From a virus, in IMG/VR virus record IMGVR_UViG_3300025132_000021, positions 1 through 64,000 of that record: a stretch of 64,000 nt of DNA; one strand, given 5' to 3'. How positions within the stretch are numbered: position 1 is the stretch's first letter; every line of letters begins with the position of its first letter. Of this stretch, positions 21,747-30,370 are shown in pieces. The notes beneath the pieces were generated by a model. That model saw nothing but the letters and a program-made list of their open reading frames with translations, was not told where the DNA came from and made no database searches. Made by a program: the position numbers and the translations under genes.

Positions 21747-23291
21747 ATGGCAGGATTTATCGTCAGCAATTCGTTTGGCAGATTCAATGCTAAAAAGAAA
21801 GTTTTCAATGCTACAATCACAGACATACCCGGAGTCCCCACCACAGTTCCATTTAAGCAGATAGTTCAAGGATTACCTCAAGACACAAACGGATATGCAG
21901 GCAATAATGGTTGGGCTTACAAAAAGCAGTTGGGTAAAAATAGTGGTGAAAGCACAAATGGCAGTGGCCGATTAACACAAGCCCAAGCCGACAAGTATTT
22001 CCAGTGGTCTGGTGGTAGTCCTACTAATGAAAATACCATGAATCTTTACGCTGGTGATGCTTACCATTTTAGACCAGCCCCCGGAACAATTGCTAAGTTC
22101 CAGTTCAAATATGTCACCAACAAGGGCAGTTCAAATCAATACCCTTATGATTATGTAGTTAATATCAAAAAATCAGGATTAAGCATTCCGAGCGCAGCAA
22201 CTTCCGCATCATATCCTTCAATTACCAATTACACAAGGGTAGATACCACATCAAGTGCTTCAGGCTATGTTAAGTTCACAGTAGAGTTTGATGGAGATGA
22301 TTCCAGCAATTACTTTTCTATTGATATGGGAGACCCCCAAGTAGGCGGTATTGCTGCGTGCAAGTTTTACACTCCTGACGGATTCTTTACCAGAGACCAA
22401 TACCCTTCTGATAAAGACATTGACCGAGTAGAGATTCATCTTTGGAGTATCAAAAAGAAACCTGTTTCTGGTTGCACAGACCCACAAGCCGACAATCACA
22501 ATGTTAATGCAACGGTTAGCGATAACAGTTGTTCATACACGACCGCAACGATTAGCACATTTAGCACATCACCAACCACAATTACTCAAGGAGGAAGTTC
22601 TACAATTACTTGGACTCTATCTGATGGAAACTTTTCTGAAGTTAAACTTTTAGAAAATGGAACTAACATCATGCCTACCAATAAAAAGCAGGCTCAATCA
22701 TCATCACTTGTAGTTAGCCCTGCAACTGTTGGAAACAACACTTATCAATTACAAGTAGATTGGACTAAGCCAAATACTGAAACAAGAAATAGTGCGGTGC
22801 AAACAATAAATGTGAATGCACCAACTTCTTATATCCCATGCACTGACCCGAACAGAGACACCGATGGTAATGGAGAATGTGCAAGTTGTAAATCAGGATA
22901 TTATCTTGGTTCAGATGGTCTTTGCACCCAATGTTCTGACCCAAACCGAGAATATGATACTGACGGTCGCTGTGGTGATTGTGTTTCTGGATATGCTTTG
23001 GGAACAAACGGACTTTGCCAAAAGTCAGGATGTATGGATGAAGACGATGCCAATTATGACCCAGATGCAGTAATTGATGATTCATCTGCTTGCTATGGCG
23101 ACGATGATGACGATGACGGAACTGACGGAACTGGCGGAGATGGTGATGATGATGATGATGACGACACTGGAACGACCATCACCACACAAACAACTACAAC
23201 GACCACAACTGAAGAAGAATCTCCGAATCTTTTAGTTCCAATTCTACTTGGCGGTGCAATTCTCGGTGGAGTATTACTATTAAGGAAGTGA
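21747..23291 (+). CDS. Cys-rich surface protein with C-terminal membrane anchor
   Basis: 514 aa. No signal peptide is visible. The order is: a beta-rich N-terminal domain; a GCTDPQADNHN...DNSC motif near 249; an Ig-like domain (ITQGGSSTITWTLSDG); two EGF-like Cys units (CASCKSGYYLGSDGLC, CGDCVSGYALGTNGLC); another GCMDEDDANYDPDA motif; an Asp-rich then Thr-rich stalk; and a terminal helix LLVPILLGGAILGGVLLL ending RK. The stalk plus anchor reads like a cell or virion surface protein. Absence of a leader with extracellular-type domains is unusual and could mean tail-anchored insertion. Confidence 0.75.
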   Translation: MAGFIVSNSFGRFNAKKKVFNATITDIPGVPTTVPFKQIVQGLPQDTNGYAGNNGWAYKKQLGKNSGESTNGSGRLTQAQADKYFQWSGGSPTNENTMNLYAGDAYHFRPAPGTIAKFQFKYVTNKGSSNQYPYDYVVNIKKSGLSIPSAATSASYPSITNYTRVDTTSSASGYVKFTVEFDGDDSSNYFSIDMGDPQVGGIAACKFYTPDGFFTRDQYPSDKDIDRVEIHLWSIKKKPVSGCTDPQADNHNVNATVSDNSCSYTTATISTFSTSPTTITQGGSSTITWTLSDGNFSEVKLLENGTNIMPTNKKQAQSSSLVVSPATVGNNTYQLQVDWTKPNTETRNSAVQTINVNAPTSYIPCTDPNRDTDGNGECASCKSGYYLGSDGLCTQCSDPNREYDTDGRCGDCVSGYALGTNGLCQKSGCMDEDDANYDPDAVIDDSSACYGDDDDDDGTDGTGGDGDDDDDDDTGTTITTQTTTTTTTEEESPNLLVPILLGGAILGGVLLLRK

Positions 23292-23295
23292 AATT

Positions 23296-23538
23296 ATGGC
23301 AGTTATTAGCGAAGCACAAAATTACCAAGATTATATGATTCCTCACACATGGGCAACTGAAGAAGAAACCCAACCTCAAATCACACCTGAAGCACAAAAC
23401 ATTGATGGTTTAGTAGTTGAACCCACTAAGCCTACGGTCATGGAAATGATTACTAAGATTGCATTTTCACCCATTGGATTAACTGTTCTTGGATTAGTCG
23501 GACTTGGATTAGTCGTATCAGGCTTCAAGAAAGAGTAA
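23296..23538 (+). CDS. small tail-anchored-type protein
   Basis: 80 aa. A polar Glu/Gln/Thr-rich N-terminus is followed by one C-terminal membrane helix (GLTVLGLVGLGLVVSG) ending FKKE. It is cotranscribed with the preceding surface protein (4-nt gap). Confidence 0.65.
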   Translation: MAVISEAQNYQDYMIPHTWATEEETQPQITPEAQNIDGLVVEPTKPTVMEMITKIAFSPIGLTVLGLVGLGLVVSGFKKE

Positions 23539-23570
23539 AGTTAATAACGGTGTTGCATAGTATCCCTGCT

Positions 23571-24104
23571 ATGAACAGATTAGGTAATCTCCGTTGTTAT
23601 CTTGCAGGTCCTATTGATTATGCAGAAGATGACGGAGTTGGATGGCGGAAAGATATGACCGCTTGGCTACAAGAACGAAATGTGCAAGTGCTTGACCCTT
23701 GTGATAAACCCATCAAAGATGTTCGCTACAAAGAAATAGAAGGTGAAAAGGTTCAGATGTTTGAACTCAAAAACACTGGACGCTATTTTGAACTTACGCA
23801 ACGCATGAAAGAGATTGTCCACATGGACTTAAGAATGGTAGATGTTTCTGATTTCGTTATTGTTTATCTTGATATGGATGCCCGACCTTTCGGCACAGTC
23901 CATGAATTGATTCTTTCTCTTAATCAACGCAAACCAACCTTAGTGGTAATTGAAGGAGGTCGTGTCAATGCCAGCAATTGGTTATTCGGTATTATGGATT
24001 ACAACTTTATGTTTGACAACTTTGACGAGTTGCAGGTTTTCTTAGACCAAATTGATAGTGGCAATACCATTGGCGACCTATCTCGTTGGGTTTTCTTTGA
24101 ATAA
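23571..24104 (+). CDS. nucleoside 2-deoxyribosyltransferase-like protein
   Basis: 177 aa. YLAGPID at the first strand, then DVSDFVIVYLDMDARPFGTVHEL with the catalytic-type Glu in GTxxEL, match the NDT superfamily, which swaps or hydrolyses nucleobases of (deoxy)nucleosides or nucleotides. The ATG at 23571 is chosen from spacing to a TTAATAACGG box about 31 nt upstream. It may serve nucleotide salvage or base modification. Confidence 0.75.
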   Translation: MNRLGNLRCYLAGPIDYAEDDGVGWRKDMTAWLQERNVQVLDPCDKPIKDVRYKEIEGEKVQMFELKNTGRYFELTQRMKEIVHMDLRMVDVSDFVIVYLDMDARPFGTVHELILSLNQRKPTLVVIEGGRVNASNWLFGIMDYNFMFDNFDELQVFLDQIDSGNTIGDLSRWVFFE

Positions 24105-24106
24105 TC

Positions 24107-24118
24107 TTTAAGTATCAG
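24107..24118 (+). promoter_or_regulatory. promoter TTTAAGTATCAG
   Basis: It lies 30 nt before the ATG at 24137. Confidence 0.75.
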
Positions 24119-24136
24119 GGTTGCATAAGTAATCCT

Positions 24137-24343
24137 ATGAGAGACCCAATCACAGTTACCAAAGAAGCAGTTGTAGTGGGTGCAAGCCTCTTAGTTGTCG
24201 GTAGTTTATTGATGCTACCCAATTTTTCATGGAAAAATCACCCCGCTTGGCCGTATGTAGGCACATTTATTGCAGGATTCTCAACCCATTGGATTTATGA
24301 AGCCATTGGAGCCAACGAATGGTTTTGTAATCAAATTGTCTAA
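24137..24343 (+). CDS. small two-helix membrane protein
   Basis: 68 aa. Hydrophobic helices at about residues 11-27 and 37-55 with a short linker. Unrecognised. It has its own promoter in the surface/virion-like block. Confidence 0.6.
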   Translation: MRDPITVTKEAVVVGASLLVVGSLLMLPNFSWKNHPAWPYVGTFIAGFSTHWIYEAIGANEWFCNQIV

Positions 24344-24354
24344 TAAGAGCAATC

Positions 24355-24366
24355 TTTAAGTAGTCG
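24355..24366 (+). promoter_or_regulatory. promoter TTTAAGTAGTCG
   Basis: It lies 30 nt before the ATG at 24385 and probably serves the three-gene operon to 27205. Confidence 0.75.
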
Positions 24367-24384
24367 TGGCACTAACCAAGAGTT

Positions 24385-25212
24385 ATGGGCTGGACAGTCG
24401 TAGAACCTTTATCACCGGGTCTATTCCAAATTGACCCCGCTATTTATGATGCTGAAACGCAAGTTTTTGAAGTTGCAGTTCTCGGCCAAACAATTAAGAA
24501 GATTGTTAAAGCCATTCAGGAAAAGATTGGCAAACAAGTTGCCGAAAAGGTTCAAAAGCAAGTTGCTGAAAAAGTTGGTAAAGAAGTTTCCCAAGAAGCA
24601 GCCGACCAAGCCACACAAGAGGTTATGGAAGAAGCCTATGAACAGGCTATGAAAAAGAATAATCCAGATTTCTGGGCTTGGAAAGAAGGTGGAGAAGTAG
24701 GCACAAGACCTGCACTTAAAGTTTCAGGAAATGCTTTAGATAACGCAGTTGCTAAAGAAGCCACAGAATTAGCCAGCCAAAAACTTACTAAAGAATTAGG
24801 AGGAGAAGTTGGCGAAGATGTAATCGGTGAAGTTGGAGAGAAAACGGTTAAAGAAATGACTCCTCAACAATTAGCACTCAAAGATTCCGTAGACCGATTA
24901 GCAGGAAAAGGTGTTTTCGCAGGTGCTTTTGGATTAACTGCATTTGCGATTCTAAGTCCAATTTCCGAGGCATTTGGAGAGGGTTTCAGCGACATTATTG
25001 CAGCCTTAAGTGGAGAAGATTGCGAAGATATTGAAGTAGAAGAAGATAAACAGCGATGTCAAGACCGTGCTGACCAGAAACTTTTACTATTCGGTGCAGG
25101 CAGTTTAACCTTAGTGGGACTACTTGGTGCATTTGTCATCGCTCGTTTAATTCCTAAGAAACAGCCAGAGGAAGAAGAAGAAGAAGAAGAAGAAGAACAA
25201 GCCGAGGAGTAA
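24385..25212 (+). CDS. coiled-coil protein with C-terminal membrane anchor
   Basis: 275 aa. Residues 28-90 form a long amphipathic helix of KxVAEKVxKQVAEKV repeats. Then comes a hydrophobic helix near 173-190. An acidic loop with C-x7-C follows, then the main membrane helix (KLLLFGAGSLTLVGLLGAFVIARL, about 232-255) and a tail of glutamates. No signal peptide. The build suggests an oligomeric membrane protein of a virion or vesicle. Confidence 0.65.
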   Translation: MGWTVVEPLSPGLFQIDPAIYDAETQVFEVAVLGQTIKKIVKAIQEKIGKQVAEKVQKQVAEKVGKEVSQEAADQATQEVMEEAYEQAMKKNNPDFWAWKEGGEVGTRPALKVSGNALDNAVAKEATELASQKLTKELGGEVGEDVIGEVGEKTVKEMTPQQLALKDSVDRLAGKGVFAGAFGLTAFAILSPISEAFGEGFSDIIAALSGEDCEDIEVEEDKQRCQDRADQKLLLFGAGSLTLVGLLGAFVIARLIPKKQPEEEEEEEEEEQAEE

Positions 25213-25214
25213 GT

Positions 25215-26219
25215 ATGGCTGAACTCAAAGGCTGGACTTCAGTAGGAGACAAAGTTTTCGGAACTTATGGTTCTGGAACTACTTCTGATAAAACTAACTT
25301 TGAATCAAAAGTTTTCCTCAAGCGTGCAGGAAAGAATCAAGCATCTAAAAAAGTTTCAGGTTCAGAAGGTGGAACATCTATTGTTTGGCAAGATGCAAAA
25401 CATGATGATGAACTCCATTGGACAGCCAAGACCCTTTGTGATAATGACCCAACAGCAGATAGAGTAAATGTTGTTTTAAGTTATTACGACCCAACCTACC
25501 TCGGTCAATTATCGGACCAAATTATCAAAACTTTGAACGATAGTGAGTTAGAACAAGTAATGGTTGGAGATAGTTCAGTTATTGAAAAGAAATTAGAAAC
25601 TATGTTGGACATCAACCGTGCTTTGAAACAAGTTTATTCAACCACCGTAGTCACTGATAAAGATGGTATCGCAGAAGGCGTTATACCATTACCTGCCGAT
25701 TATCCTTATTCTGAATACACATTAACCATGCACTACGGTTATTCTGGACTCGCAGAAAGAACAGATTCCGATAAAGCATGGGATTTTTGGTTAAATGAAG
25801 TAGGTATTATGGTATTAGAAATAGTTTTAATCATTATTGCTACCGCCCTAACAGGAGGGGCTGCTTTAGCATTTGGAATAGCAGCCACAGTAGTAGGTGT
25901 GGCCGACCTTGCACTTATGGCAAGCCAATATACATCTAATGGATTTGGTGCGATTGATGAAAACAACCGTGGTTGTTTATTCCCAGCAACAGGTTGGAAT
26001 CATAGTTATGCCATAGTTCTAAACGAACCTGTTCCTGAAGAAGAGGGAGGTGGCAACGAAATTAGTAATGAAATCTTTGAGCAAATTAGTGTTCCTGAAG
26101 CCACTCAAGAAAAAGCAAAGCAAATTATGAGTGATTATTCCTTTGCTCAAATTGCTATCGTAGGCTCTGCTACTTTGGCAGCCATTATGCTACTTTTATT
26201 TGGAGGGCGTAAGAAATGA
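25215..26219 (+). CDS. membrane protein, putative structural
   Basis: 334 aa. An N-terminal beta-rich domain, a central hydrophobic region of about 35 residues (IMVLEIVLIIIATALTGGAA and onward), and a C-terminal helix (IAIVGSATLAAIMLLLFGG) ending RKK. It starts 2 nt after the preceding gene and overlaps the next by 4 nt. Not recognised. Its context suggests a complex with its neighbours. Confidence 0.65.
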   Translation: MAELKGWTSVGDKVFGTYGSGTTSDKTNFESKVFLKRAGKNQASKKVSGSEGGTSIVWQDAKHDDELHWTAKTLCDNDPTADRVNVVLSYYDPTYLGQLSDQIIKTLNDSELEQVMVGDSSVIEKKLETMLDINRALKQVYSTTVVTDKDGIAEGVIPLPADYPYSEYTLTMHYGYSGLAERTDSDKAWDFWLNEVGIMVLEIVLIIIATALTGGAALAFGIAATVVGVADLALMASQYTSNGFGAIDENNRGCLFPATGWNHSYAIVLNEPVPEEEGGGNEISNEIFEQISVPEATQEKAKQIMSDYSFAQIAIVGSATLAAIMLLLFGGRKK

Positions 26220-27205
26220 TGAATAATCCTTTTCAAATGCCTTTGCTTAATTCCAAGGCTCAAAAGTTTATTGCTGAAGAAACTTTACCGGGTTTCAATA
26301 ATAAAATTGAATTATTAGAAGATAAAACCAAAGAGCGAGACCCTAAGAAACTTTGTGGTTCTAAACACGCAGTTTGGGTCGGGATTGAGCCACCAGCCAA
26401 GCCTAACAAGATTATTCCATTTAAGAACAACATTGTGATAGCATTTTGGGCTAACGATACCTCTGGAGGCGGTATTCTTGACCCGGGTGCAGTTATTGGA
26501 GGCATTACAACTTTAGTCACTGACCCTGAAGAATACAAAGACACTATTGATGCAGGATTACAAGCAGTTTGGGAAAGAGATAATGACTCTTTCGGTGATT
26601 ACGCTGAAGCATGGGGCTATACTATTCTTTACAAAGGAATTGGTGAACCATTTAGCAATACATCAAAGGCTGTGAATGCAGGTTGGGATTATGTTTCAGA
26701 TTGCGACGAGCGTTGGTATTGTGCCGAAAGTTATGAAACAGACACAGATTTCCTCGGTTTTGATTATCACAACAAAGTGGCTAATGCACATACAATTTCT
26801 ATCAAGATTACCAATGAATACGAAGGTGTGCTACGCACAGTTCACGACACCACTTTAGCAGGAACAACAGAAGTTTATGGTTCAGCCCAAAACCCGATGC
26901 CAGCCCTTGCTTATTTCACAATTGATTCTCCCGGTGTTTGGAGAGTCAGAGTCAAATCTAAAGCATCAGGTTCTTGTGCAGACCCACGATTAGACATTAA
27001 CGAAAGATTTACTGTTCCCACTCCAACTGGCTGGGGACAAACCGACTCTCCTGCGGAGAGTCAGATTACACCCGCCGCACCTGTGGAAATTACCACTCAA
27101 ACCAGCACCGTAGAAGTCGCTGAAAAAACTGGCACGACTCCTTTAGTTTTATTAGGTGCGACAATCGGTGTAGGCGGATTGTTAGCCTATGCTTTGCTTA
27201 GGTAG
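26216..27205 (+). CDS. putative structural protein with C-terminal anchor
   Basis: 329 aa. No signal peptide. It has FIAEETLPGF near the N-terminus, a large beta-rich body with four paired cysteines, and two W/R-rich strands near the end (GVWRVRVKSKASGSC). A Thr-rich stalk is followed by a terminal helix (PLVLLGATIGVGGLLAYALL) ending R. ATGA overlap with the preceding gene. It has the same terminal-anchor plan as the 514-aa protein. Confidence 0.65.
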   Translation: MMNNPFQMPLLNSKAQKFIAEETLPGFNNKIELLEDKTKERDPKKLCGSKHAVWVGIEPPAKPNKIIPFKNNIVIAFWANDTSGGGILDPGAVIGGITTLVTDPEEYKDTIDAGLQAVWERDNDSFGDYAEAWGYTILYKGIGEPFSNTSKAVNAGWDYVSDCDERWYCAESYETDTDFLGFDYHNKVANAHTISIKITNEYEGVLRTVHDTTLAGTTEVYGSAQNPMPALAYFTIDSPGVWRVRVKSKASGSCADPRLDINERFTVPTPTGWGQTDSPAESQITPAAPVEITTQTSTVEVAEKTGTTPLVLLGATIGVGGLLAYALLR

Positions 27206-27206
27206 T

Positions 27207-27218
27207 TTTATATGAGTG
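27207..27218 (+). promoter_or_regulatory. promoter TTTATATGAGTG
   Basis: It lies 31 nt before the ATG at 27238. Same TTTATATsAGTs subtype as RNA 1 and RNA 2. Confidence 0.65.
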
Positions 27219-27237
27219 AGCGCATATAGTTAAACTT

Positions 27238-27444
27238 ATGAACTGTCCTTTGTGCGGTTGGAAAGTCAAGCAAAAGCAAGAGTGGGAAGCCCACGGCTTG
27301 CTTTGTGGTATTTGGAGTTGTTCTGATTGTGAAACTACAATCACAGCACAAACTCCGCTACATAAGGTCAAAGAGTTTAATAAACGCTATCAAAAAGACA
27401 AAGGAGGTAAGAAAAGTGGGAAAACAAAGACTGGTTCTGATTGA
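27238..27444 (+). CDS. small zinc-finger protein
   Basis: 68 aa. CPLC, then a His/Cys pair (H19, C23) and CSDC give one or two zinc sites. The basic C-terminus (KDKGGKKSGKTK) suggests nucleic acid binding. It overlaps the FEN-like gene by 29 nt in another frame. Confidence 0.65.
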   Translation: MNCPLCGWKVKQKQEWEAHGLLCGIWSCSDCETTITAQTPLHKVKEFNKRYQKDKGGKKSGKTKTGSD

Positions 27445-28486
27445 TGCTGGATGGTTTGTGGGTCGCAACGCCCGCCATTGGAGTCGTAAAGGCTCAATGC
27501 GACGAGCGCATTACAAGTGGATTGTCAAACCTGCCAAGCCTAATGCCTATATGTTTGTTAAAGCCTGTCGTAAAACTGTCTTTAATGATTTTCAGTATCT
27601 TGATTTGAGAATGAGCCAATTGCGTGTATCACCCAAATATGGAAACGCCGAAGTTTTAGTTTGCTATGATGGTATTAAAGCCCGCCAGCGTCGTGGCTTA
27701 GTTCAAAGTTCTTACAAAGGAAACCGTGCTATCCTCACAGACACCAGTGTTTATGATGCTGAATCTTATGAGATTCACGACTTGCGAGAAGATTTTGCTA
27801 AGTGGAGTATCAATCCCATGCACCCCCGAAAAGGCTGGACAGGAGTTTATGATGATTACAAAGAAGCAGATGACTTGATTGCTGAAAAAGTTTTAGAAGC
27901 ATTTGAAGATGAAGAAGTAGAAGATATTGTTATCTTTACTGGTGATTCAGATTTACACCAAATCTATGCTTGGGATGTTCCCGAAGGTAAAACTTTGCGT
28001 ATTTCTAATGTTCAAGAAGTAATTAGTCCAGATTCAATAGAAGAATCAACAGGAGTAGAGTTGGCACAATTTGTAGATTGGAAATCTCTTAATGGAGATA
28101 CCAGCGACAACATTTCTGGAATCCCCGGTTTAGGTCCAGTCAAGGCAACTAAACTTATCACTGAATATGGCACATTAGATGCTATGCCCGAACATGAGTT
28201 TATTCGTTATGAAGTTATGGATTCACAATCTGTTTGCGATACGCTTAAAGAGTATCGTGAAGATAATGGCTTAAGCAATTATCGTGTAGAAAAGGACTAT
28301 GGTTATTTTTGGAAATCATTAGAAACTATGAAGCGTAAGTATCTGACTTACGATGAATACGCTTCCATTCAATCTTTGATTGACCCTTCTGATTTTGAGG
28401 AACGGAATTATCATTCTCTAATTCTAAGCAATCGTCATTTGATTCGCCTTCCATTTGAAATGTCGGAAACCCTAACGCTTGATTAA
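27416..28486 (+). CDS. FEN-like 5'-3' exonuclease / flap endonuclease
   Basis: 356 aa from a GTG preceded by GGAGGT. The PIN-like nuclease motifs are in order: LVLIDAGWF (residue 6), VLVCYDG (about 80), YKEADDLIAEKV (about 148), IVIFTGDSDLHQIY (about 175). A helix-three-turn-helix follows (LNGDTSDNISGIPGLGPVKATKLI, about 226). All carboxylate positions appear intact. It would remove 5' flaps or RNA primers in replication. The size and motif wording resemble phage RNase H/T5-type enzymes as much as archaeal FEN1. Its last 161 bp overlap a convergent nuclease gene. Confidence 0.88.
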   Translation: MGKQRLVLIDAGWFVGRNARHWSRKGSMRRAHYKWIVKPAKPNAYMFVKACRKTVFNDFQYLDLRMSQLRVSPKYGNAEVLVCYDGIKARQRRGLVQSSYKGNRAILTDTSVYDAESYEIHDLREDFAKWSINPMHPRKGWTGVYDDYKEADDLIAEKVLEAFEDEEVEDIVIFTGDSDLHQIYAWDVPEGKTLRISNVQEVISPDSIEESTGVELAQFVDWKSLNGDTSDNISGIPGLGPVKATKLITEYGTLDAMPEHEFIRYEVMDSQSVCDTLKEYREDNGLSNYRVEKDYGYFWKSLETMKRKYLTYDEYASIQSLIDPSDFEERNYHSLILSNRHLIRLPFEMSETLTLD

Positions 28487-28895
28487 GCAAAGTGGGCAAC
28501 CAGTATTCTAAATCATTACAATCGTCAGGCGAAAGTCCGATATAGTAGTAATCTTCCATTTCTAAATAAGCATCTTCTTTCATGTTCTTTCGTTTCTGAT
28601 ATTTTGGGGCAGCATCTTTTACCCAGCCAGAAACCTGTTTCATTTGGCTGGGGGAGTAATCCAACCCCCAGTATTCAATAATGATGCTTTTATCAATACC
28701 AAGTTCAGGAGTGGGTAAGATAACCCAATCAGGCACGATGCGTTTTTCACCCAACCAAAAAACAGGTTCATAAACATAATTTAACTTTTGCTTAAAGAAC
28801 CAATTATCAATTTTGGCTTCGGAATAACTTTGCACCCAATATCCTGCTTTTGTTTTAGTTCTTTTTGATTGGTTTTTTCGGTGGCGTTTCGCCAT
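28326..28895 (-). CDS. PD-(D/E)XK nuclease-like protein
   Basis: 189 aa. The core reads SYSEAKIDNWFFKQ (E), then KRIVPDWVILP (PD), then SIIIEYWGL, with E/Y at the usual E-x-K position followed by later lysines. This pattern resembles small PD-(D/E)XK endonucleases. The C-terminal third is encoded antisense to the 3' end of the FEN-like gene. A TTAAATAGTCG box stands about 29 nt before the start. The catalytic lysine is not at the textbook position, so activity is uncertain. Confidence 0.65.
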   Translation of the reverse strand: MAKRHRKNQSKRTKTKAGYWVQSYSEAKIDNWFFKQKLNYVYEPVFWLGEKRIVPDWVILPTPELGIDKSIIIEYWGLDYSPSQMKQVSGWVKDAAPKYQKRKNMKEDAYLEMEDYYYIGLSPDDCNDLEYWLPTLLNQALGFPTFQMEGESNDDCLELENDNSVPQNQKGQSKIEWKRIHRKSDTYAS

Positions 28896-28913
28896 AATCC
28901 TACTTAGTTTGCA

Positions 28914-28926
28914 CGACTATTTAATC
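28914..28926 (-). promoter_or_regulatory. promoter TTAAATAGTCG (minus)
   Basis: About 29 nt before the start at 28895. TTAAATAG subtype. Confidence 0.55.
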
Positions 28927-28959
28927 TCTTTGGCTTTCAGTATTGCCCTTAGCCAAAAC

Positions 28960-28971
28960 TTTAAGTATCGG
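28960..28971 (+). promoter_or_regulatory. promoter TTTAAGTATCGG
   Basis: It lies 31 nt before the ATG at 28991. Confidence 0.7.
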
Positions 28972-28990
28972 CTCAACCAATGTTATATTT

Positions 28991-29437
28991 ATGCGTCGTA
29001 GGATTCTTGTTCCCATCCGAGATGACCCAGAGCCTACCGAAGACGAAGCCCGTTTAGGATTATTAAATTGGTTGTCTCAACCCAGAGTGATTTCTTCACC
29101 AGAAGACACCCAATTACTTAGTATTTTTGCCGCCCGCAATATAGCCCCTAATGGCCGAGCCAGCATGGTTCATCCTTACAAAACCTGTTATGCTAATGTA
29201 GATGAGGCTAAATCTGAATTAGTAGTCCTTTTTTATGATTATTTTACCAAATATCTTTCCGAACTGGGTGCTACACTTGAAGATTTTTCATGGAGTTATG
29301 ATTCATCAGGTAATTTGCAGTTAAAATACGAAGAAGACACACCCGGAAACTCGGTCTTAGCAGCAATTCAATTACAAGACGCAGAAGTTTCTTTTGAATC
29401 AGTTATGGAAGCCATCACAGAATCTTTGATTCCTTGA
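28991..29437 (+). CDS. hypothetical protein
   Basis: 148 aa, unrecognised and soluble, with a basic first ten residues (MRRRILVPIRDD) then an acidic body. The start is chosen from promoter spacing. Confidence 0.6.
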   Translation: MRRRILVPIRDDPEPTEDEARLGLLNWLSQPRVISSPEDTQLLSIFAARNIAPNGRASMVHPYKTCYANVDEAKSELVVLFYDYFTKYLSELGATLEDFSWSYDSSGNLQLKYEEDTPGNSVLAAIQLQDAEVSFESVMEAITESLIP

Positions 29438-29442
29438 AATCT

Positions 29443-29455
29443 TTTAAGTAGGTCG
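29443..29455 (+). promoter_or_regulatory. promoter TTTAAGTAGGTCG
   Basis: It lies 31 nt before the ATG at 29474. Confidence 0.65.
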
Positions 29456-29473
29456 TCCGTATTAGGTGATATT

Positions 29474-29794
29474 ATGAAGAGTTTTGAGATTTCAGAAGAA
29501 GATTTACAAAATTGTATTGATTTAGTAGGACCGCAAGGTGAAGGACTACGAATGCCGTATCATATTTTAACCCAAATGCTTCAGATGGGGCAACAACACC
29601 GAGACTCATGGAGAGTTATTTTACATAATGGCGACCATGAAGCAGAAGTTTCGGAAACTTATGCAGATTATTTAGACCGCAAAGCCTGTGGCGAAGAAGT
29701 TTGGTTTGACCCAGATGCCAACGGCGGAGAGGGCGAAGTTTTGTTTGAGAAACCAGAAGTTGATAACCATGAACCCACCAGCGAAGAAAATTGA
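29474..29794 (+). CDS. acidic hypothetical protein
   Basis: 106 aa, unrecognised and strongly acidic. Overlaps the following zinc-knuckle gene by 26 nt. Confidence 0.6.
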   Translation: MKSFEISEEDLQNCIDLVGPQGEGLRMPYHILTQMLQMGQQHRDSWRVILHNGDHEAEVSETYADYLDRKACGEEVWFDPDANGGEGEVLFEKPEVDNHEPTSEEN

Positions 29795-29909
29795 TTGCCC
29801 TGCCTGTTCGTCGCCTTACAACCGATATTCTTTGGTTCTAAGAGAAGACCGAAATGGACATTTTTATGAATGCAATTGTGGTTATTGTGTTATCTTGCGT
29901 AAGTCTTAA
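29769..29909 (+). CDS. mini zinc-ribbon protein
   Basis: 46 aa. CPAC ... CNCGYC forms one zinc ribbon. The ATG at 29769 inside the upstream gene is the only good start giving the intact ribbon. Confidence 0.6.
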   Translation: MNPPAKKIDCPACSSPYNRYSLVLREDRNGHFYECNCGYCVILRKS

Positions 29910-29949
29910 ACTTAATAACAGTATTGTTGCTTAGGTAAATTGACCCGCC

Positions 29950-30339
29950 ATGAAATACACACGCTTGGCAAGGCGGGCTGCTGCGAAGTCCGATTGTTAT
30001 ATTGGAATGTCAGCCATTTTGGTTCGTGGAGGTCGTATCATAGCCCTTGGCAATAATACCGTGGGTTATCGTGGTGCATCACTTCATGCCGAGCGAGATG
30101 CTTTGCGACAAGTTCAACGACAGAAAAACCGAGCCGAAGGTGCGGATATGTATGTGTTCCGATTTGGTGCAGACGGCCACAATCGTCATTCCAAACCCTG
30201 TCGTCATTGTTATGATGCCATGCAAGAAGCAGGAGTTTCCAGAGTTTTCTATTACGATGAGCAAGGTTCACAAAAAGTTATTAAACTTCGTGATGCAGAC
30301 CCCGATGAGTTTTATCTTACTGCCCGAAACTTGCCTTAA
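29950..30339 (+). CDS. cytidine/deoxycytidylate deaminase-like enzyme
   Basis: 129 aa. Zinc motifs HAERDAL (HAE, near residue 47) and SKPCRHCYDAM (PCxxC, near 84) are both present with the usual strand order, GALVVR-like SAILVRGG before them. The family removes the amino group of cytosine in nucleosides, dCMP or nucleic acids. A dCMP-type role would feed dTTP synthesis alongside the RNR nearby. The sequence is too short to decide the substrate. Confidence 0.82.
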   Translation: MKYTRLARRAAAKSDCYIGMSAILVRGGRIIALGNNTVGYRGASLHAERDALRQVQRQKNRAEGADMYVFRFGADGHNRHSKPCRHCYDAMQEAGVSRVFYYDEQGSQKVIKLRDADPDEFYLTARNLP

Positions 30340-30351
30340 CTTCAAATAGGT
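30340..30351 (+). promoter_or_regulatory. promoter TTCAAATAGGTG
   Basis: TTAAATAGGTG subtype, 31 nt before the ATG at 30371. It sets that start against the earlier in-frame codon at 30350. Confidence 0.6.
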
Positions 30352-30370
30352 GCTAACACTTATTCTAACT

